From Thermoproteota archaeon (GTDB lineage: Archaea; Thermoproteota; Methanomethylicia; Methanomethylicales; Methanomethylicaceae), in assembly GCA_020832905.1 (NCBI GenBank), contig JAJHRG010000003.1, positions 62,001-126,000 of the forward strand: 64,000 bases of DNA, read 5' to 3'. Each line of letters begins with the position of its first letter. Position 1 is the first letter of the stretch. Position numbers and translations under genes: made by a program. This document shows, piece after piece, positions 55,377-64,000 of the stretch. The notes beneath the pieces are model-generated. The model was not told the DNA's origin. It searched no databases and worked only from the letters and a program-made list of their open reading frames with translations.

Positions 55377-56594
55377 GTGAAAAATATTTGTCTTTTATGT
55401 AGAGGAGGAAAAAGACTTTGTGGAAAATTAATATGTCCTATAGAGCTAAAAGCAAAATTACTCATTAAGAATATGGATATTATAAATAAAAAAGAATTTA
55501 TTGGTTCTTCTCCACCATCAGTTTTTGTTGGAAGAATAGGATATCCTAAGGTTTATATTGGTCCAATGGTTCCTCCTATTACTGGAGATACTTCTATTAT
55601 GGATATGCCTGAATTATGGATTAATGAAAGTTTAGAAAATATAGTTAATTATAGATATATCTTAATAAGAGGAGAAATTCCATATTATATAGATTCAGTA
55701 AGAAAAAGTGATAGAGTAATAGAATCATTACAAGAATTATCCATGGGAATAAGTTCTGTAGATACTGAAATTCAATTAGCTAAAGAACCATCAAAAATAA
55801 TAAAAATTGATGATAATTCTCAAATATTTGGTCCTTCTGCTCCATTAAAGAATTTTCATATTTATTCCATAAGAGTAGATAGAAAAATAGAAAAAACATA
55901 TTATGATTGGGATTTAAAAGCTCAAGATGCAATTTTTCAATTATATAAAAATAATGTACCAATTTCTAGAATACAAAAAGCATTTAGTATGGGAGTATTT
56001 GGTATTTTAAAGAATAGAAGATTAGTTCCAACAAGATGGTCTATTACTGCAGTAGATAGTATTATATCAAAAAAACTTATAGAAGAAATAAAAAATTATG
56101 ATACTATTGATAATTATTATCTTTTTTATAGAAACTATATGTATAATAAATTTATTGCAATTTTTATGCCAATGAAATGGTCTTTTGAATGGATAGAAGT
56201 ATGGTTTCCAAATACTTTTTGGAATAAAGAAGGTAAAGAACCAGTAATAATGGGGGATTATGAAGATTATAATGGAAGAACAAGCTATCCTGAAATTGGA
56301 GGATGTTATTTTGCTACAAGATTAGCTATTACTGAGTATTTAAGTAAAATTAAAAGACAAGCTACTGTTTTTGTTATAAGAGAAATTTTACCTCAATTTC
56401 CATTACCATTAGGAGTATGGTTTGTAAGAGAAAATATAAGAGAAATGTTAAAATCTAAGCCACTAGTATTTGATAATGCAAATTTAGTTATTTCTTATTT
56501 AAGTAAATTAATGAATATAAGTATTAAAAATGTTATAGAAAATAGTAAAATACTTAAAGATTTATTATTTCAAAGGAGAATTGATAAGCTTTGA
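55377..56594 (+). CDS. nreA: Nre-family archaeal DNA repair protein
   Basis: 405 residues. N-terminal cysteines (CLLCRGGKRLCGKLICP) resemble a zinc motif. SPPSVFVGRIGYPKVYIGPMVPP, RLVPTRWSITAVDS and the C-terminal PLPLGVWFVREN are conserved in the Nre family, which interacts with PCNA and helps UvrABC-type repair in halophiles. A clear C-terminal PIP box (QxxLxxFF) is not seen; the tail is FQRRIDKL. The start is GTG at 55377. It overlaps the following radical SAM gene by 4 bases (TTGA). Confidence 0.88.
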   Translation: MKNICLLCRGGKRLCGKLICPIELKAKLLIKNMDIINKKEFIGSSPPSVFVGRIGYPKVYIGPMVPPITGDTSIMDMPELWINESLENIVNYRYILIRGEIPYYIDSVRKSDRVIESLQELSMGISSVDTEIQLAKEPSKIIKIDDNSQIFGPSAPLKNFHIYSIRVDRKIEKTYYDWDLKAQDAIFQLYKNNVPISRIQKAFSMGVFGILKNRRLVPTRWSITAVDSIISKKLIEEIKNYDTIDNYYLFYRNYMYNKFIAIFMPMKWSFEWIEVWFPNTFWNKEGKEPVIMGDYEDYNGRTSYPEIGGCYFATRLAITEYLSKIKRQATVFVIREILPQFPLPLGVWFVRENIREMLKSKPLVFDNANLVISYLSKLMNISIKNVIENSKILKDLLFQRRIDKL

Positions 56595-57343
56595 TAAGTT
56601 ATATTCCATGTAAAACTGCATTATCAAAAAGTAAGTTACCAGGACTTGATTATACTTTTAATCCATACTTTGGATGTCAACATGGATGTTTATATTGTTA
56701 TGTTCCTGATGTTTTAAAAATAAATAATATGGAATGGGGAAAATTTGTTTTTGTAAAAAAAGATATTTTAAATATATTAAGAAGAGAAATTTTGAAAAAG
56801 AAGATAGGAACTGTTGGAATAAGTACTTCCACAGATCCTTATCAGCCAATAGAAAAAGATTTAGAAATTACAAGAAAAGCATTAATTATATTAATAAATG
56901 CAGGATTTCCTATTTCTATTCAAACAAAATCTTCTTTAGTTCTTCGTGATATTGATATTATAATTAATAAAAATATTGATATTGGATTAACTATTACATC
57001 AACTGATTCTTATTTTCAAAAAATTTTTGAACCAAATGCTCCTCCTCCTGATGAAAGAATTGCTACTTTAGAGGAATTATCAAATAAAGGAATAAAAACA
57101 TGGATTTTTTATGGTCCTATTATTCCTAATTATAATGATTCTGAAGAAGAAATTGAAAAAATTGTAAAAATTGCATTAAAAACAAAAAGTAAAATAATTT
57201 ATGATAAGTTAAATTTAAAGCCAAATGTAATAAAGAGATTAAACTCAATGAATATAAATTATCATGGAGATTATAGTAAAATATTTTCAAAAATTGAAAC
57301 TATTTGTAAAAAATATAATGTAAAGTGTGAATATGCTTTCTAA
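56591..57343 (+). CDS. SPL-like radical SAM protein
   Basis: 250 residues starting with TTG inside the nre stop. The cluster motif CQHGCLYCY at about 28-36 with following YVPDVL, then STSTDPYQPIEK near residue 78 and TITSTDSY are typical of spore-photoproduct-lyase-like radical SAM proteins. Photoproduct lyases repair thymine lesions in DNA; coupling to Nre supports a DNA-repair role here, but this is inference. No partner small protein is present. Confidence 0.85.
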   Translation: MISYIPCKTALSKSKLPGLDYTFNPYFGCQHGCLYCYVPDVLKINNMEWGKFVFVKKDILNILRREILKKKIGTVGISTSTDPYQPIEKDLEITRKALIILINAGFPISIQTKSSLVLRDIDIIINKNIDIGLTITSTDSYFQKIFEPNAPPPDERIATLEELSNKGIKTWIFYGPIIPNYNDSEEEIEKIVKIALKTKSKIIYDKLNLKPNVIKRLNSMNINYHGDYSKIFSKIETICKKYNVKCEYAF

Positions 57344-57369
57344 AGAAATAAATAAAGAGATTTAAACTC

Positions 57370-58704
57370 ATGATTATGAATATAAGAACTTCTACTTTAT
57401 TAGCAACAACAATGGCTTCTTTTTTAGTACCTTTTATGCTATCTGCAATTAATATTGCCTTACCTACAATTGCTTTAGAATTTAAATTAAATACAGTAAT
57501 GTTAAGTTGGATACAAACATCTTATTTACTAACTACTGCAGTATTTCTTATTCCATGTGGTAAAATTGCTGATATTTTTGGAAGAAGAAAAATAATAAAT
57601 ATTGGTTTATTCATCTATATAATTTCATCACTTTTAGTTTATATATCAAATAATTTTTCAACTCTTATTATTTTGAGAATTCTTCAAGGTATTGGAGGTT
57701 CAATGATTGCAACAACAACTATAGCTATTTTAACATCAGTTTTTCCTTTAAGTGAAAGAGGAAAAGTATTAGGAATAAATTCTGCAGCAGTTTATACTGG
57801 AATTGCATTAGGTCCTTTTCTTGGTGGAATTTTAACTGAATTATTTAATTGGAGAAGTATATTTCTTTTTAATTCTATAATAGGAATAATTTCACTTTTA
57901 TTTTTAATAAATATTAAAGAAGAATGGAAAGGGGAAAAAGAGAAATTTGATTTTATTGGATCTTTTATTTATGGTATTGCATTAATATTTATTGTATATG
58001 GTTTACTTTCCATAAATATTACTGTTCTATTTGGATTATTAGTATTATTTATATTTATAATATGGGAATTGAAAATTGAAAATCCAATTATTGATCCAAG
58101 ATTATTTATAAGAAATAGAGGTTTTTCATTTTCAAGTTTTTCAGCATTAATAAACTATAGTGCAACATATGCTACATCTTTTCTTTTAAGTTTATATTTA
58201 CAAATGATTAAAGGATTTTCACCTAAATCTACAGGAATGATCTTATTAATACAGCCATTATTTCAAGCTATTTTATCTCCTTTAGCAGGAAGACTATCTG
58301 ATAAAATTGAACCAAGAAAAATTGCTTCTATAGGTATGGCAATGAATGCTATAGGATTATTTCTATTTTCTACAATAAATCTCTATACTGAATGGTATTT
58401 TATTTTTAATACATTAATATTAATGGGAATTGGATTTGCATTTTTTGCTTCTCCAAATACTAATGCTATTATGTCATCTGTAAAAAGTGATTTATTTGGT
58501 ATTGCATCAGCTACAATTTCAACAATGAGAGTAATAGGTCAAAATTTAAGCTTTGCTATTGCTACATTTATTTTATCTTTATTTAAAAATAGTGAAATAT
58601 CTTATTTAGTTTCCATAGAAGGAATTTCTATAGCATTTTTAGTATTTTCAATTACATGTATTTTTGGAACAATTTTCTCTATTCTTGGGGTTAGTAGAAA
58701 ATGA
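57370..58704 (+). CDS. MFS drug/metabolite exporter (DHA2-like)
   Basis: 444 residues with about 13-14 hydrophobic segments. The motif A region GKIADIFGRRKIIN near residue 60, LRILQGIGGSMIATTTIAIL near residue 100 and SERGKVLGINSAAVYTGIALGPFLGG near residue 140 fit the DHA2/EmrB group, proton-driven exporters. Substrate unknown. Its 3' end overlaps the convergent RNase HI gene by 57 nt. Confidence 0.9.
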   Translation: MIMNIRTSTLLATTMASFLVPFMLSAINIALPTIALEFKLNTVMLSWIQTSYLLTTAVFLIPCGKIADIFGRRKIINIGLFIYIISSLLVYISNNFSTLIILRILQGIGGSMIATTTIAILTSVFPLSERGKVLGINSAAVYTGIALGPFLGGILTELFNWRSIFLFNSIIGIISLLFLINIKEEWKGEKEKFDFIGSFIYGIALIFIVYGLLSINITVLFGLLVLFIFIIWELKIENPIIDPRLFIRNRGFSFSSFSALINYSATYATSFLLSLYLQMIKGFSPKSTGMILLIQPLFQAILSPLAGRLSDKIEPRKIASIGMAMNAIGLFLFSTINLYTEWYFIFNTLILMGIGFAFFASPNTNAIMSSVKSDLFGIASATISTMRVIGQNLSFAIATFILSLFKNSEISYLVSIEGISIAFLVFSITCIFGTIFSILGVSRK

Positions 58705-59118
58705 TTTTAAATATTCTTCATAAGCTTTTTTACTTAATCTATCAGCTTCTTTATTTTCTTCTTTTGAAATCCAAATAAATTTTACATTTGAAAATTCTTT
58801 TAATAATTCCTTTGTTTTTAAATATAGTAAATAATATGAACCTTTATGTGCTTTCCATAATCCTTTCATTTGATTTACTAATAATTGACTATCTGATTTT
58901 ATTATAATTTCTTCATTATTCATATTATTTTCTAATAAAAATTTTAAAGAACTATATAATGCATAATATTCTGCATAATTATTACTTACTAATATTTCTT
59001 TTTCAATTACATCATATTTTTCAAAAATTTTATTTCCATTTTTATAAATAATAAAGCTATAAGTAGCAATTCTACCAGGATTTGTATTTACAAGACCATC
59101 AATATAAATAGTTATCAT
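58648..59118 (-). CDS. rnhA: Ribonuclease HI-like protein
   Basis: 156 residues. The catalytic acids D7, E50, D76 and D126 of RNase HI are all present (YIDGLVN, NYAEYYALYSSL, KSDSQLLVNQMKG, KEADRLSKKA). It cleaves the RNA strand of RNA-DNA hybrids. It follows the Rossmann-type gene by ATGA overlap, and its extended C-terminal tail overlaps the MFS gene. Confidence 0.9.
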   Translation of the reverse strand: MITIYIDGLVNTNPGRIATYSFIIYKNGNKIFEKYDVIEKEILVSNNYAEYYALYSSLKFLLENNMNNEEIIIKSDSQLLVNQMKGLWKAHKGSYYLLYLKTKELLKEFSNVKFIWISKEENKEADRLSKKAYEEYLKSFSTNPKNRENCSKNTCN

Positions 59119-59777
59119 AAATTATTTTTACCTCTTATTTTTAAAAAACTTATTATTCCATGGCATTCACATAAAGTACCTATACATAAATTATTTTTTA
59201 ATTCTTTTATTTCTTCATAAACTTCCTTACCACTTATTGCACCTATAGAACTTGATATCATTTTACTTATGAAAATTTTTTTAGCTAAATTATCTTTATG
59301 AAGAGCTTCATTCACATAAACATATAATGGAATAATTTTCTTTTTAGTAATAGGACATATATTCTTTGGTATACAATTATCAGGACATAAAAAATCTTTA
59401 GCATGTGATAGTACTACAGTAGTATTTTTTTCATCTGCTTTAACTATAATATCCTTAGGAATTTTTAATAAAAATTCATTAAAATCTTCTAAATTCTTTT
59501 CTATAATTAATCCTTGTTTATTAATATAATAAAGAAAAATTTTTGCAATAAGATTTCCTGGTATTGCAGGAACTATTAAATCAGGTATAATATTTTTCTC
59601 TAGAAGCTCAGTAATATACTTAGGAGCATCTTCTATTATTAATTCTAATTTCATTTTACTTGCTATACAATTTGGATTTTTATCTATTATAATGATCTTT
59701 TTAGATAATAATGATAATTCATTATAAGCTTTTACACCAAATTTTCCTCCTCCAGCTATTACTACAAAATTATACAT
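59115..59777 (-). CDS. Archaeal protein with N-terminal Rossmann-like motif and cysteine-rich region
   Basis: 220 residues. VVIAGGGKFGVKAYNEL at the N terminus is a nucleotide-binding Rossmann start, with the acidic IIIIDKN at the end of strand 2, so NAD or FAD binding is likely. In the second half, CPDNCIPKNICPITKK (near residue 131) and CIGTLCECHG (near residue 201) supply six or more cysteines that may bind a metal or cluster. I do not recognise the family. Co-transcribed with rnhA. Confidence 0.65.
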   Translation of the reverse strand: MYNFVVIAGGGKFGVKAYNELSLLSKKIIIIDKNPNCIASKMKLELIIEDAPKYITELLEKNIIPDLIVPAIPGNLIAKIFLYYINKQGLIIEKNLEDFNEFLLKIPKDIIVKADEKNTTVVLSHAKDFLCPDNCIPKNICPITKKKIIPLYVYVNEALHKDNLAKKIFISKMISSSIGAISGKEVYEEIKELKNNLCIGTLCECHGIISFLKIRGKNNL

Positions 59778-59834
59778 AAATAAAAATGAGTTAATGATAT
59801 ATCTAAGCTTTCTCTATTATAAAGACGATGAAAA

Positions 59835-60215
59835 ATGTCTGAAGAAGATTTAGAACTAATGTACATAAAGCTTAAGAAAATGAAAGAATTACAAAAATTA
59901 TTAGCAACAAAAACACAAAAAGTAGAGAAAAAAGAAGTTGATGATATTACTTTTATAAAATCTAAGCTTGTAGGAAGAGGAGTAGAAGTTTTAGAAGCAG
60001 CTCTTTCACAATATCCAGAAATGGCACGTGAAGTTGTAAAATATTTAGCTGAACTTTATAGAAAAGGAAAAATTAGTGGAGAAATATCTGGTGAAGAGCT
60101 TTATACATTATTTTATGATCTTGGAATGCCTATAAGATTAGAAACTTCTATTACATATTTAAAAGATGGAAAAAGAATATCAATAAGTGAAAAACTAAAA
60201 GCAAAAGAGGATTAA
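59835..60215 (+). CDS. Conserved archaeal protein of unknown function
   Basis: 126 residues. An N-terminal helical, lysine-rich half (MYIKLKKMKELQKLL) is followed by a compact conserved half with GRGVEVLEAALSQYPEMAREVVKYLAELYRKG and DLGMPIRLETSITYL. Size and charge resemble small archaeal DNA- or RNA-binding proteins, but no diagnostic motif is seen. It begins 57 bp after the divergent Rossmann gene and is followed after 1 bp by the CCG-domain gene, so they are co-transcribed. Confidence 0.65.
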   Translation: MSEEDLELMYIKLKKMKELQKLLATKTQKVEKKEVDDITFIKSKLVGRGVEVLEAALSQYPEMAREVVKYLAELYRKGKISGEISGEELYTLFYDLGMPIRLETSITYLKDGKRISISEKLKAKED

Positions 60216-60216
60216 A

Positions 60217-60897
60217 ATGCTTCTTTACTGGAAAGGCTGTATGTCAAGATATAGAACAAAAAGTATTGTAAAATCAGTAGAAAAAATTCTTTCTTACTTG
60301 AATATAAATTACATAACTTTAGAAGATGAAGGTTGTTGTGGATCAATTCTTTATAGAACAGGACAAATTAAAGATGCAATAAAAATAACTGAAAAAAATA
60401 TTGAAAAATTAAAATCTTTAAGAATTAAAGAAATTATAACATCATGTCCTGGTTGCTTTAGAACTATGTTAAAAGATTATTCTAATTACTATAATATTCC
60501 ATTTCAAGTTTATCATTTTTCTCAATTCTTATTAAAATTTAAGGAAAAACTTAAATTAAAAGAGCTTAATGCTACTGTAACATATCATGATCCATGTCAT
60601 TTAGGAAGACATATGGGAGTATATGAAGAGCCAAGAGAAATTATAAAATTAGTACCTAAATTAAAATTTATAGAAATGAAATATAATAGAAATAAAGCAC
60701 TTTGTTGTGGATATGGTGGTGGTGTTAGATCAGTTTATCCAGAAGTTGCTATAGAAGTAAGTAAAAATATAGTAAATGAAATAGATAATAATATTGATTT
60801 TATAATTACTTCATGTCCATTTTGTAAATATTCTTTATCAAGTAATAGAGTAAATGTATTAGATATTTCAGAATTAATAGCCATGGTGTTAGAATAA
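60217..60897 (+). CDS. CCG-domain iron-sulfur protein (LutA/HdrD-like)
   Basis: 226 residues with two CCG domains: GCCGSILYRTG and SCPGCF in the first (about 38-85), CCGYGGGVRS and SCPFCKY in the second (about 165-200), and HDPCHLGRHMGVYEEPR. Such proteins bind an iron-sulfur centre and form redox complexes with LutB-type partners, or act like heterodisulfide reductase subunits. It overlaps the LutB-like gene by one base. Together they probably oxidise lactate or another 2-hydroxyacid, or shuttle electrons. Confidence 0.88.
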   Translation: MLLYWKGCMSRYRTKSIVKSVEKILSYLNINYITLEDEGCCGSILYRTGQIKDAIKITEKNIEKLKSLRIKEIITSCPGCFRTMLKDYSNYYNIPFQVYHFSQFLLKFKEKLKLKELNATVTYHDPCHLGRHMGVYEEPREIIKLVPKLKFIEMKYNRNKALCCGYGGGVRSVYPEVAIEVSKNIVNEIDNNIDFIITSCPFCKYSLSSNRVNVLDISELIAMVLE

Positions 60898-62153
60898 TGG
60901 ATATTTTTGATTTAAAAAGAGAAGAATTTATTAAATGGATAAATGATGAAAATAGAAGAAAAGGAATTTCAAGAGCAGTATCATCATATGTAAGTGCAAA
61001 GGAATATGTTTTATCAAAAATGCCTGAACTTGAAAAAATAAGAAAAGAAGTAAGAAAAATTAAAGAAAAAAGTATTGATAATATATTTGAGCTTTTAAAA
61101 ATAGCTATGGAAAATATTGAAGAATCTCATGGAAATGCATATTTTGCTAAAAATTCTATAGAAGCTAGAAAAATAATTTTAGATATTATAGGAGAGAATA
61201 AATTAATAGTAAAATCTAAATCATTAACATCAGAAGAAATTGAATTAAATGAATTTTTAGAAGAACATGGAAATAAAGTTATTGAAACAGATTTAGGAGA
61301 ATTTATAATACAATTAAGAAAAGAAAAACCAACTCATATAATAAATCCATCAGTTCATGTACCAAGAGAAGAAGTTGCAAAAACTTTTTCTAAATTAATT
61401 GGAAGAGAAGTAAAACCAGAAATTAAAGAATTAGTAAAAATTGCTAGAGAATATCTAAGAGATAAATTTTTTAAAGCTGATGTTGGAATTACTGGTGCAA
61501 ATGTTATTGCAGCTAATACTGGAACATTATTTATAATTGAAAATGAAGGAAATGCAAGATTTGTAAGTAATGCTCCTCCTATTCACATATGTATAGTTGG
61601 TATAGAAAAAATTGTACCAACTCTTGAAGATGCTTTTAAAATTGTTCAAATATTACCACCATATGCTACTGGTATACCCATGTCTGCATATGTATCTATG
61701 ATTACAAGTCCAAGTAGAACTGCAGATATTGAAAAAACATTAGTTTATGGGGTTCATGGTCCTAAAGAATTACATGTAGTATTTTTAGATAATGGAAGAT
61801 CAGAAGTAATTAAAGATCCTATATTAAAAGAAGCACTATATTGTATAAAATGTGGTGGATGTATGTATGAATGTCCAGTTTATAGAGTTGTAGGTGGAAG
61901 TTTTGGTTATAATTATTTTGGAGGAATAGGAATTATATGGAGTGCATTTACATCAGGTATGGAAAAAATAGCTGCTACGATTGATGTTTGTACTAAATGT
62001 GGAAGATGTAAAGAATTATGTCCTTTAGAAATAGATGTACCAAAAATGATTGAATATTTAAAAGCAAAACTTGTAGAAAAAGGATATATTTCAAAAAGAC
62101 ATAAAGAAATAAGAGATAATATAATTAATAAAAATAATCCATTTGGAGAATAG
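60897..62153 (+). CDS. LutB-like iron-sulfur protein with LUD domain
   Basis: 418 residues. A LUD-type domain (residues about 60-300, with GITGANVIAANTGTLFI and ENEGNARFVS) is followed by two [4Fe-4S] ferredoxin motifs, CIKCGGCMYECPVYR (about 322) and CTKCGRCKELCPLEIDVPKM (about 362). It fits LutB of the lactate-utilisation system and pairs with the CCG protein. No LutC is seen; the LUD domain here may fill that role. The substrate is not proven. Confidence 0.88.
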   Translation: MDIFDLKREEFIKWINDENRRKGISRAVSSYVSAKEYVLSKMPELEKIRKEVRKIKEKSIDNIFELLKIAMENIEESHGNAYFAKNSIEARKIILDIIGENKLIVKSKSLTSEEIELNEFLEEHGNKVIETDLGEFIIQLRKEKPTHIINPSVHVPREEVAKTFSKLIGREVKPEIKELVKIAREYLRDKFFKADVGITGANVIAANTGTLFIIENEGNARFVSNAPPIHICIVGIEKIVPTLEDAFKIVQILPPYATGIPMSAYVSMITSPSRTADIEKTLVYGVHGPKELHVVFLDNGRSEVIKDPILKEALYCIKCGGCMYECPVYRVVGGSFGYNYFGGIGIIWSAFTSGMEKIAATIDVCTKCGRCKELCPLEIDVPKMIEYLKAKLVEKGYISKRHKEIRDNIINKNNPFGE

Positions 62154-62199
62154 ACATTTTTATATATTTAAAGATTAAGTTAATACTTTGGTAAGTACT

Positions 62200-62877
62200 A
62201 TGTTTGGTGGTCATGTAGGTATATGGTTATCAAGACAAACTGAAAAAGAAGTAATAAGTTTATGTGAAGATCATTTATTTAAAGTATTTGAAGTAGTAGA
62301 TAAGTTTAATCAACTTATTGAAAAATATGTAAATAATGATGTAGAAAATTGTCATCATTTAGCAATAGAAATTTCAAATTTAGAAAGAGAAGCAGATCAA
62401 ATAAAGGAAAATATTATTGAAAAATTAATGAGATTATTATTTCATCCAATGGATCAAGATGAAATTATAAAACTTGTAACTACTGCAGATGATATAGCAG
62501 CACATTTAAAATCTGCAACAAGAAAGCTCTTATGTACTACACCTCAAGAAGTTCCAAATAATATAAAAGAAGGATTAAAATCAATTACTCAATTATTAGT
62601 AGAAGAAAAAAATCGACTTAAAAAAACTATTGAAGCTTTTGTTTCTAAAGGTGATGTAAAGAAAATGGCAGAAGAAACTGAAAGAATTGAAGAAGCTATT
62701 GATGATCTTAGAGTTGATTTATTAGCTCAAGTATTAAAATGGGGAGATAATTACAAGTATATAAGTAATTGGTTAATAATAAAAGAAGCTATTGAAAATA
62801 TTGAAAGTGCATCTGATGAAATGGAAAATACTGCTGATATATTAAGAGCAATGGCAATTCTTAGAAAATACTTATAG
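62200..62877 (+). CDS. PhoU-like DUF47 protein
   Basis: 225 residues (229 from the TTG at 62188). The helical repeats EADQIKENIIEKLMRLLFHPMDQDEI and the C-terminal IKEAIENIESASDEMENTADILRAMA are typical of the DUF47/PhoU-like group that regulates phosphate uptake. It is followed, convergently and with 17 nt overlap, by the frameshifted PiT transporter. A TATA-like TATATAT at about 62160-62168 lies close, so the transcript is nearly leaderless. Confidence 0.88.
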   Translation: MFGGHVGIWLSRQTEKEVISLCEDHLFKVFEVVDKFNQLIEKYVNNDVENCHHLAIEISNLEREADQIKENIIEKLMRLLFHPMDQDEIIKLVTTADDIAAHLKSATRKLLCTTPQEVPNNIKEGLKSITQLLVEEKNRLKKTIEAFVSKGDVKKMAEETERIEEAIDDLRVDLLAQVLKWGDNYKYISNWLIIKEAIENIESASDEMENTADILRAMAILRKYL

Positions 62878-63857
62878 TAAATAACTTATAAAGAATAAAT
62901 GTTAGTATTATATTAAAAGGAATAGTCATAATCCAATAAGAAATTAATTTTGCAGTTATTTTCATATTTATTGAACTTTTTGCTCCTCCAACTCCTAATA
63001 TTGATCCTACTGCTACATAAGATGTTGATATTGGTAATCCATATCCAAATATAAAGTATGGTAGTGTTGTAAATAAGTAAACTGTAGTTGCATTTGCTAA
63101 ACCTGCAGCTAATGCCATAAGTAAATCAAGTCTTGTAATTCTAAAAGCTAATGTTCTTATAACTTTTGGACCTAATATATATCCACCAATAATAATTCCT
63201 ATTGCTCCATAAATAGATAATAGTATCATAGCATTAAAATCTGGTATTTGTCCTAATTTACATGCAATAGTAATATAAACACCAGTTGCATTTGCAACAT
63301 CATTTGCACCAAAAGAATAAGCAGAAAATAATAGTGTAAATATTACTAAAATTCTTAAAATTTTTTCAGATTTTAATGAATATTTTCTTATTAAAAAATA
63401 AGATAATTTATAAAGAGAAAATGAAAGTAAAGCACTAAGTAAAGGTGATGTTATCCAACTTATAAAAATAGTTATTAATACTCCTAAATTTATTTCTGAA
63501 AAATATCGTGCTATTCCATATCCTAATAACTGCTGCAACTATAGAATGTGTAGTAGAAATAGCCATTCCTCTCATTGTAGCAAAAAATATCCATATATTT
63601 GCAGAAAGAACAATAATAAATGCTCCTAGAATATCAACTTCTGGTACAATACCTTTTCCAATAGTTTTCATTACCATATAACCCTGAAGTAAAGCTCCTA
63701 ATAATACAAATATTGCAAATAACATTAATGCTCTTCTTAATGATAATGCACCTGAACCAATTGCTGTACTTGTAGGATTTGCAGCATCATTTCCTCCTAT
63801 ATTTATTGCCATTATAAATGATAGCAATAAGCCCAAGAAAAGTAATATTGTATCCAT
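62861..63857 (-). pseudogene. PiT-family phosphate transporter, broken by one frameshift
   Basis: Two overlapping frames together form one PiT-type transporter of about 331 residues. The first (from the ATG at 63857) has the PiT signature GGNDAANPTSTAIGSGALSL and ends coherent reading at ISTTHSIVAAV. Then the other frame continues with GYGIARYFSEINLG and runs to 62861, carrying the second half with SFGANDVANATGVYI and PISTSYVAVGSILG. One extra base near 63524 (GTTATTAGGA read instead of GTTATTGGA) explains the break. It faces the PhoU-like gene and would be its natural partner. Either a real inactivation or an assembly error. Confidence 0.82.
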
Positions 63858-63930
63858 GTACAATAATATCACCTTTTCTAAATCTAAAAAATAATAATAC
63901 TTAAAAAAGATTTCCTAATAATTAAATATT

Positions 63931-64000
63931 ATGGAAATTCCATTATCACCTATATCTATGATTGAAATAATTAATAAAATAGAAAAAGAAAAAGGAATAA
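63931..64000 (+). CDS. Start of an unidentified gene, cut by the window end
   Basis: An ATG at 63931 opens a frame that runs to the window end without a stop (23 codons, MEIPLSPISMIEIINKIEK). It is divergent from the PiT gene. No ribosome binding site is obvious and too little is present to identify it. Confidence 0.4.
   Translation, partial: MEIPLSPISMIEIINKIEKEKGI

Overview
The window is an AT-rich archaeal chromosome segment (no tool-based composition was computed; the strong AGA/ATA codon preference is visible by eye). Archaeal markers are dense: an ESCRT-III/Vps4 (Cdv) division operon, a TrmB-type regulator, LysW-dependent lysine synthesis, an Nre repair protein, an Lhr-type helicase, an archaeal Holliday junction resolvase, UPF0280 and UPF0282 proteins, a class III type IV pilin and an archaeal YchF-like GTPase. 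Cdv genes without visible euryarchaeal signatures point to a TACK-group archaeon, probably thermophilic. A finer placement is not supported. Genes are tightly packed with many 4-base ATGA overlaps, GGTGA-type ribosome binding sites and several TTG or GTG starts.

Layout. 1-6.5 kb: UPF0280 (cut by the window start), a TldE/PmbA-like protein, two molybdopterin molybdenumtransferases (the second fused to a periplasmic-binding-protein-like domain), GcvT and a small unknown, all on the plus strand. 6.5-11 kb: Lhr-like helicase, SfsA, thioredoxin reductase. 11-14 kb: a three-gene minus-strand operon encoding a short SMC5-like ATPase, a kleisin-like protein and a tandem winged-helix (KITE-like) protein. 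14-17 kb: an unknown conserved gene, small membrane proteins and a cysteine desulfurase. 17-21.8 kb: a TrmB-like regulator divergent from cdvB-cdvB(wH)-cdvC and a DHH phosphoesterase, with a triple direct repeat between them and a 12-bp inverted repeat that swallows the start codon of the second cdvB.

21.9-31 kb holds two sets of aconitase-family genes. lysW-lysX-large subunit-small subunit-dehydrogenase runs on the plus strand. A second large subunit-small subunit-methyltransferase-B12/radical SAM-dehydrogenase series runs on the minus strand. The two large-subunit genes share a 100-nt stretch with no mismatch, which suggests gene conversion. NikR and a third cdvB paralogue follow. 32.0-32.6 kb is a non-coding block with a GC-richer, probably transcribed RNA-like island, a second hairpin-rich patch and very AT-rich repeats. 

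32.6-46 kb: a C2H2 zinc-finger protein, a retropepsin-like protein lacking its Asp, a two-gene ThiI system (PP-loop protein and a THUMP protein whose own PP-loop is degenerate), aldolase, SerS, a pilin, a frameshifted sodium:solute symporter, radical SAM/TRAM protein, HAD phosphatase, nitroreductase, aminotransferase, YchF-like GTPase, Nudix hydrolase, Hjc and a 41-residue AN1-like zinc-finger gene. 46-64 kb: an ABC exporter pair, a KaiC-like protein with a dead second domain, an ADP-forming acyl-CoA synthetase alpha subunit, pyruvate-kinase-C-like protein, CopA, a 5-FTHF cyclo-ligase-like protein overlapping UPF0282 by 119 nt, Nre, an SPL-like radical SAM protein, an MFS exporter, RNase HI, LutA/LutB-like proteins, a PhoU-like DUF47 protein and a frameshifted PiT phosphate transporter.

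The most notable candidates for a little-described system are the compact SMC5-like/kleisin/KITE operon (11.0-14.1 kb) and the cdv operon with its own adjacent TrmB-like regulator, repeat array and start-codon hairpin (17.0-20.9 kb). Three genes (kleisin, symporter, PiT) carry single-base reading-frame breaks, so assembly errors must be excluded before reading biology into them.
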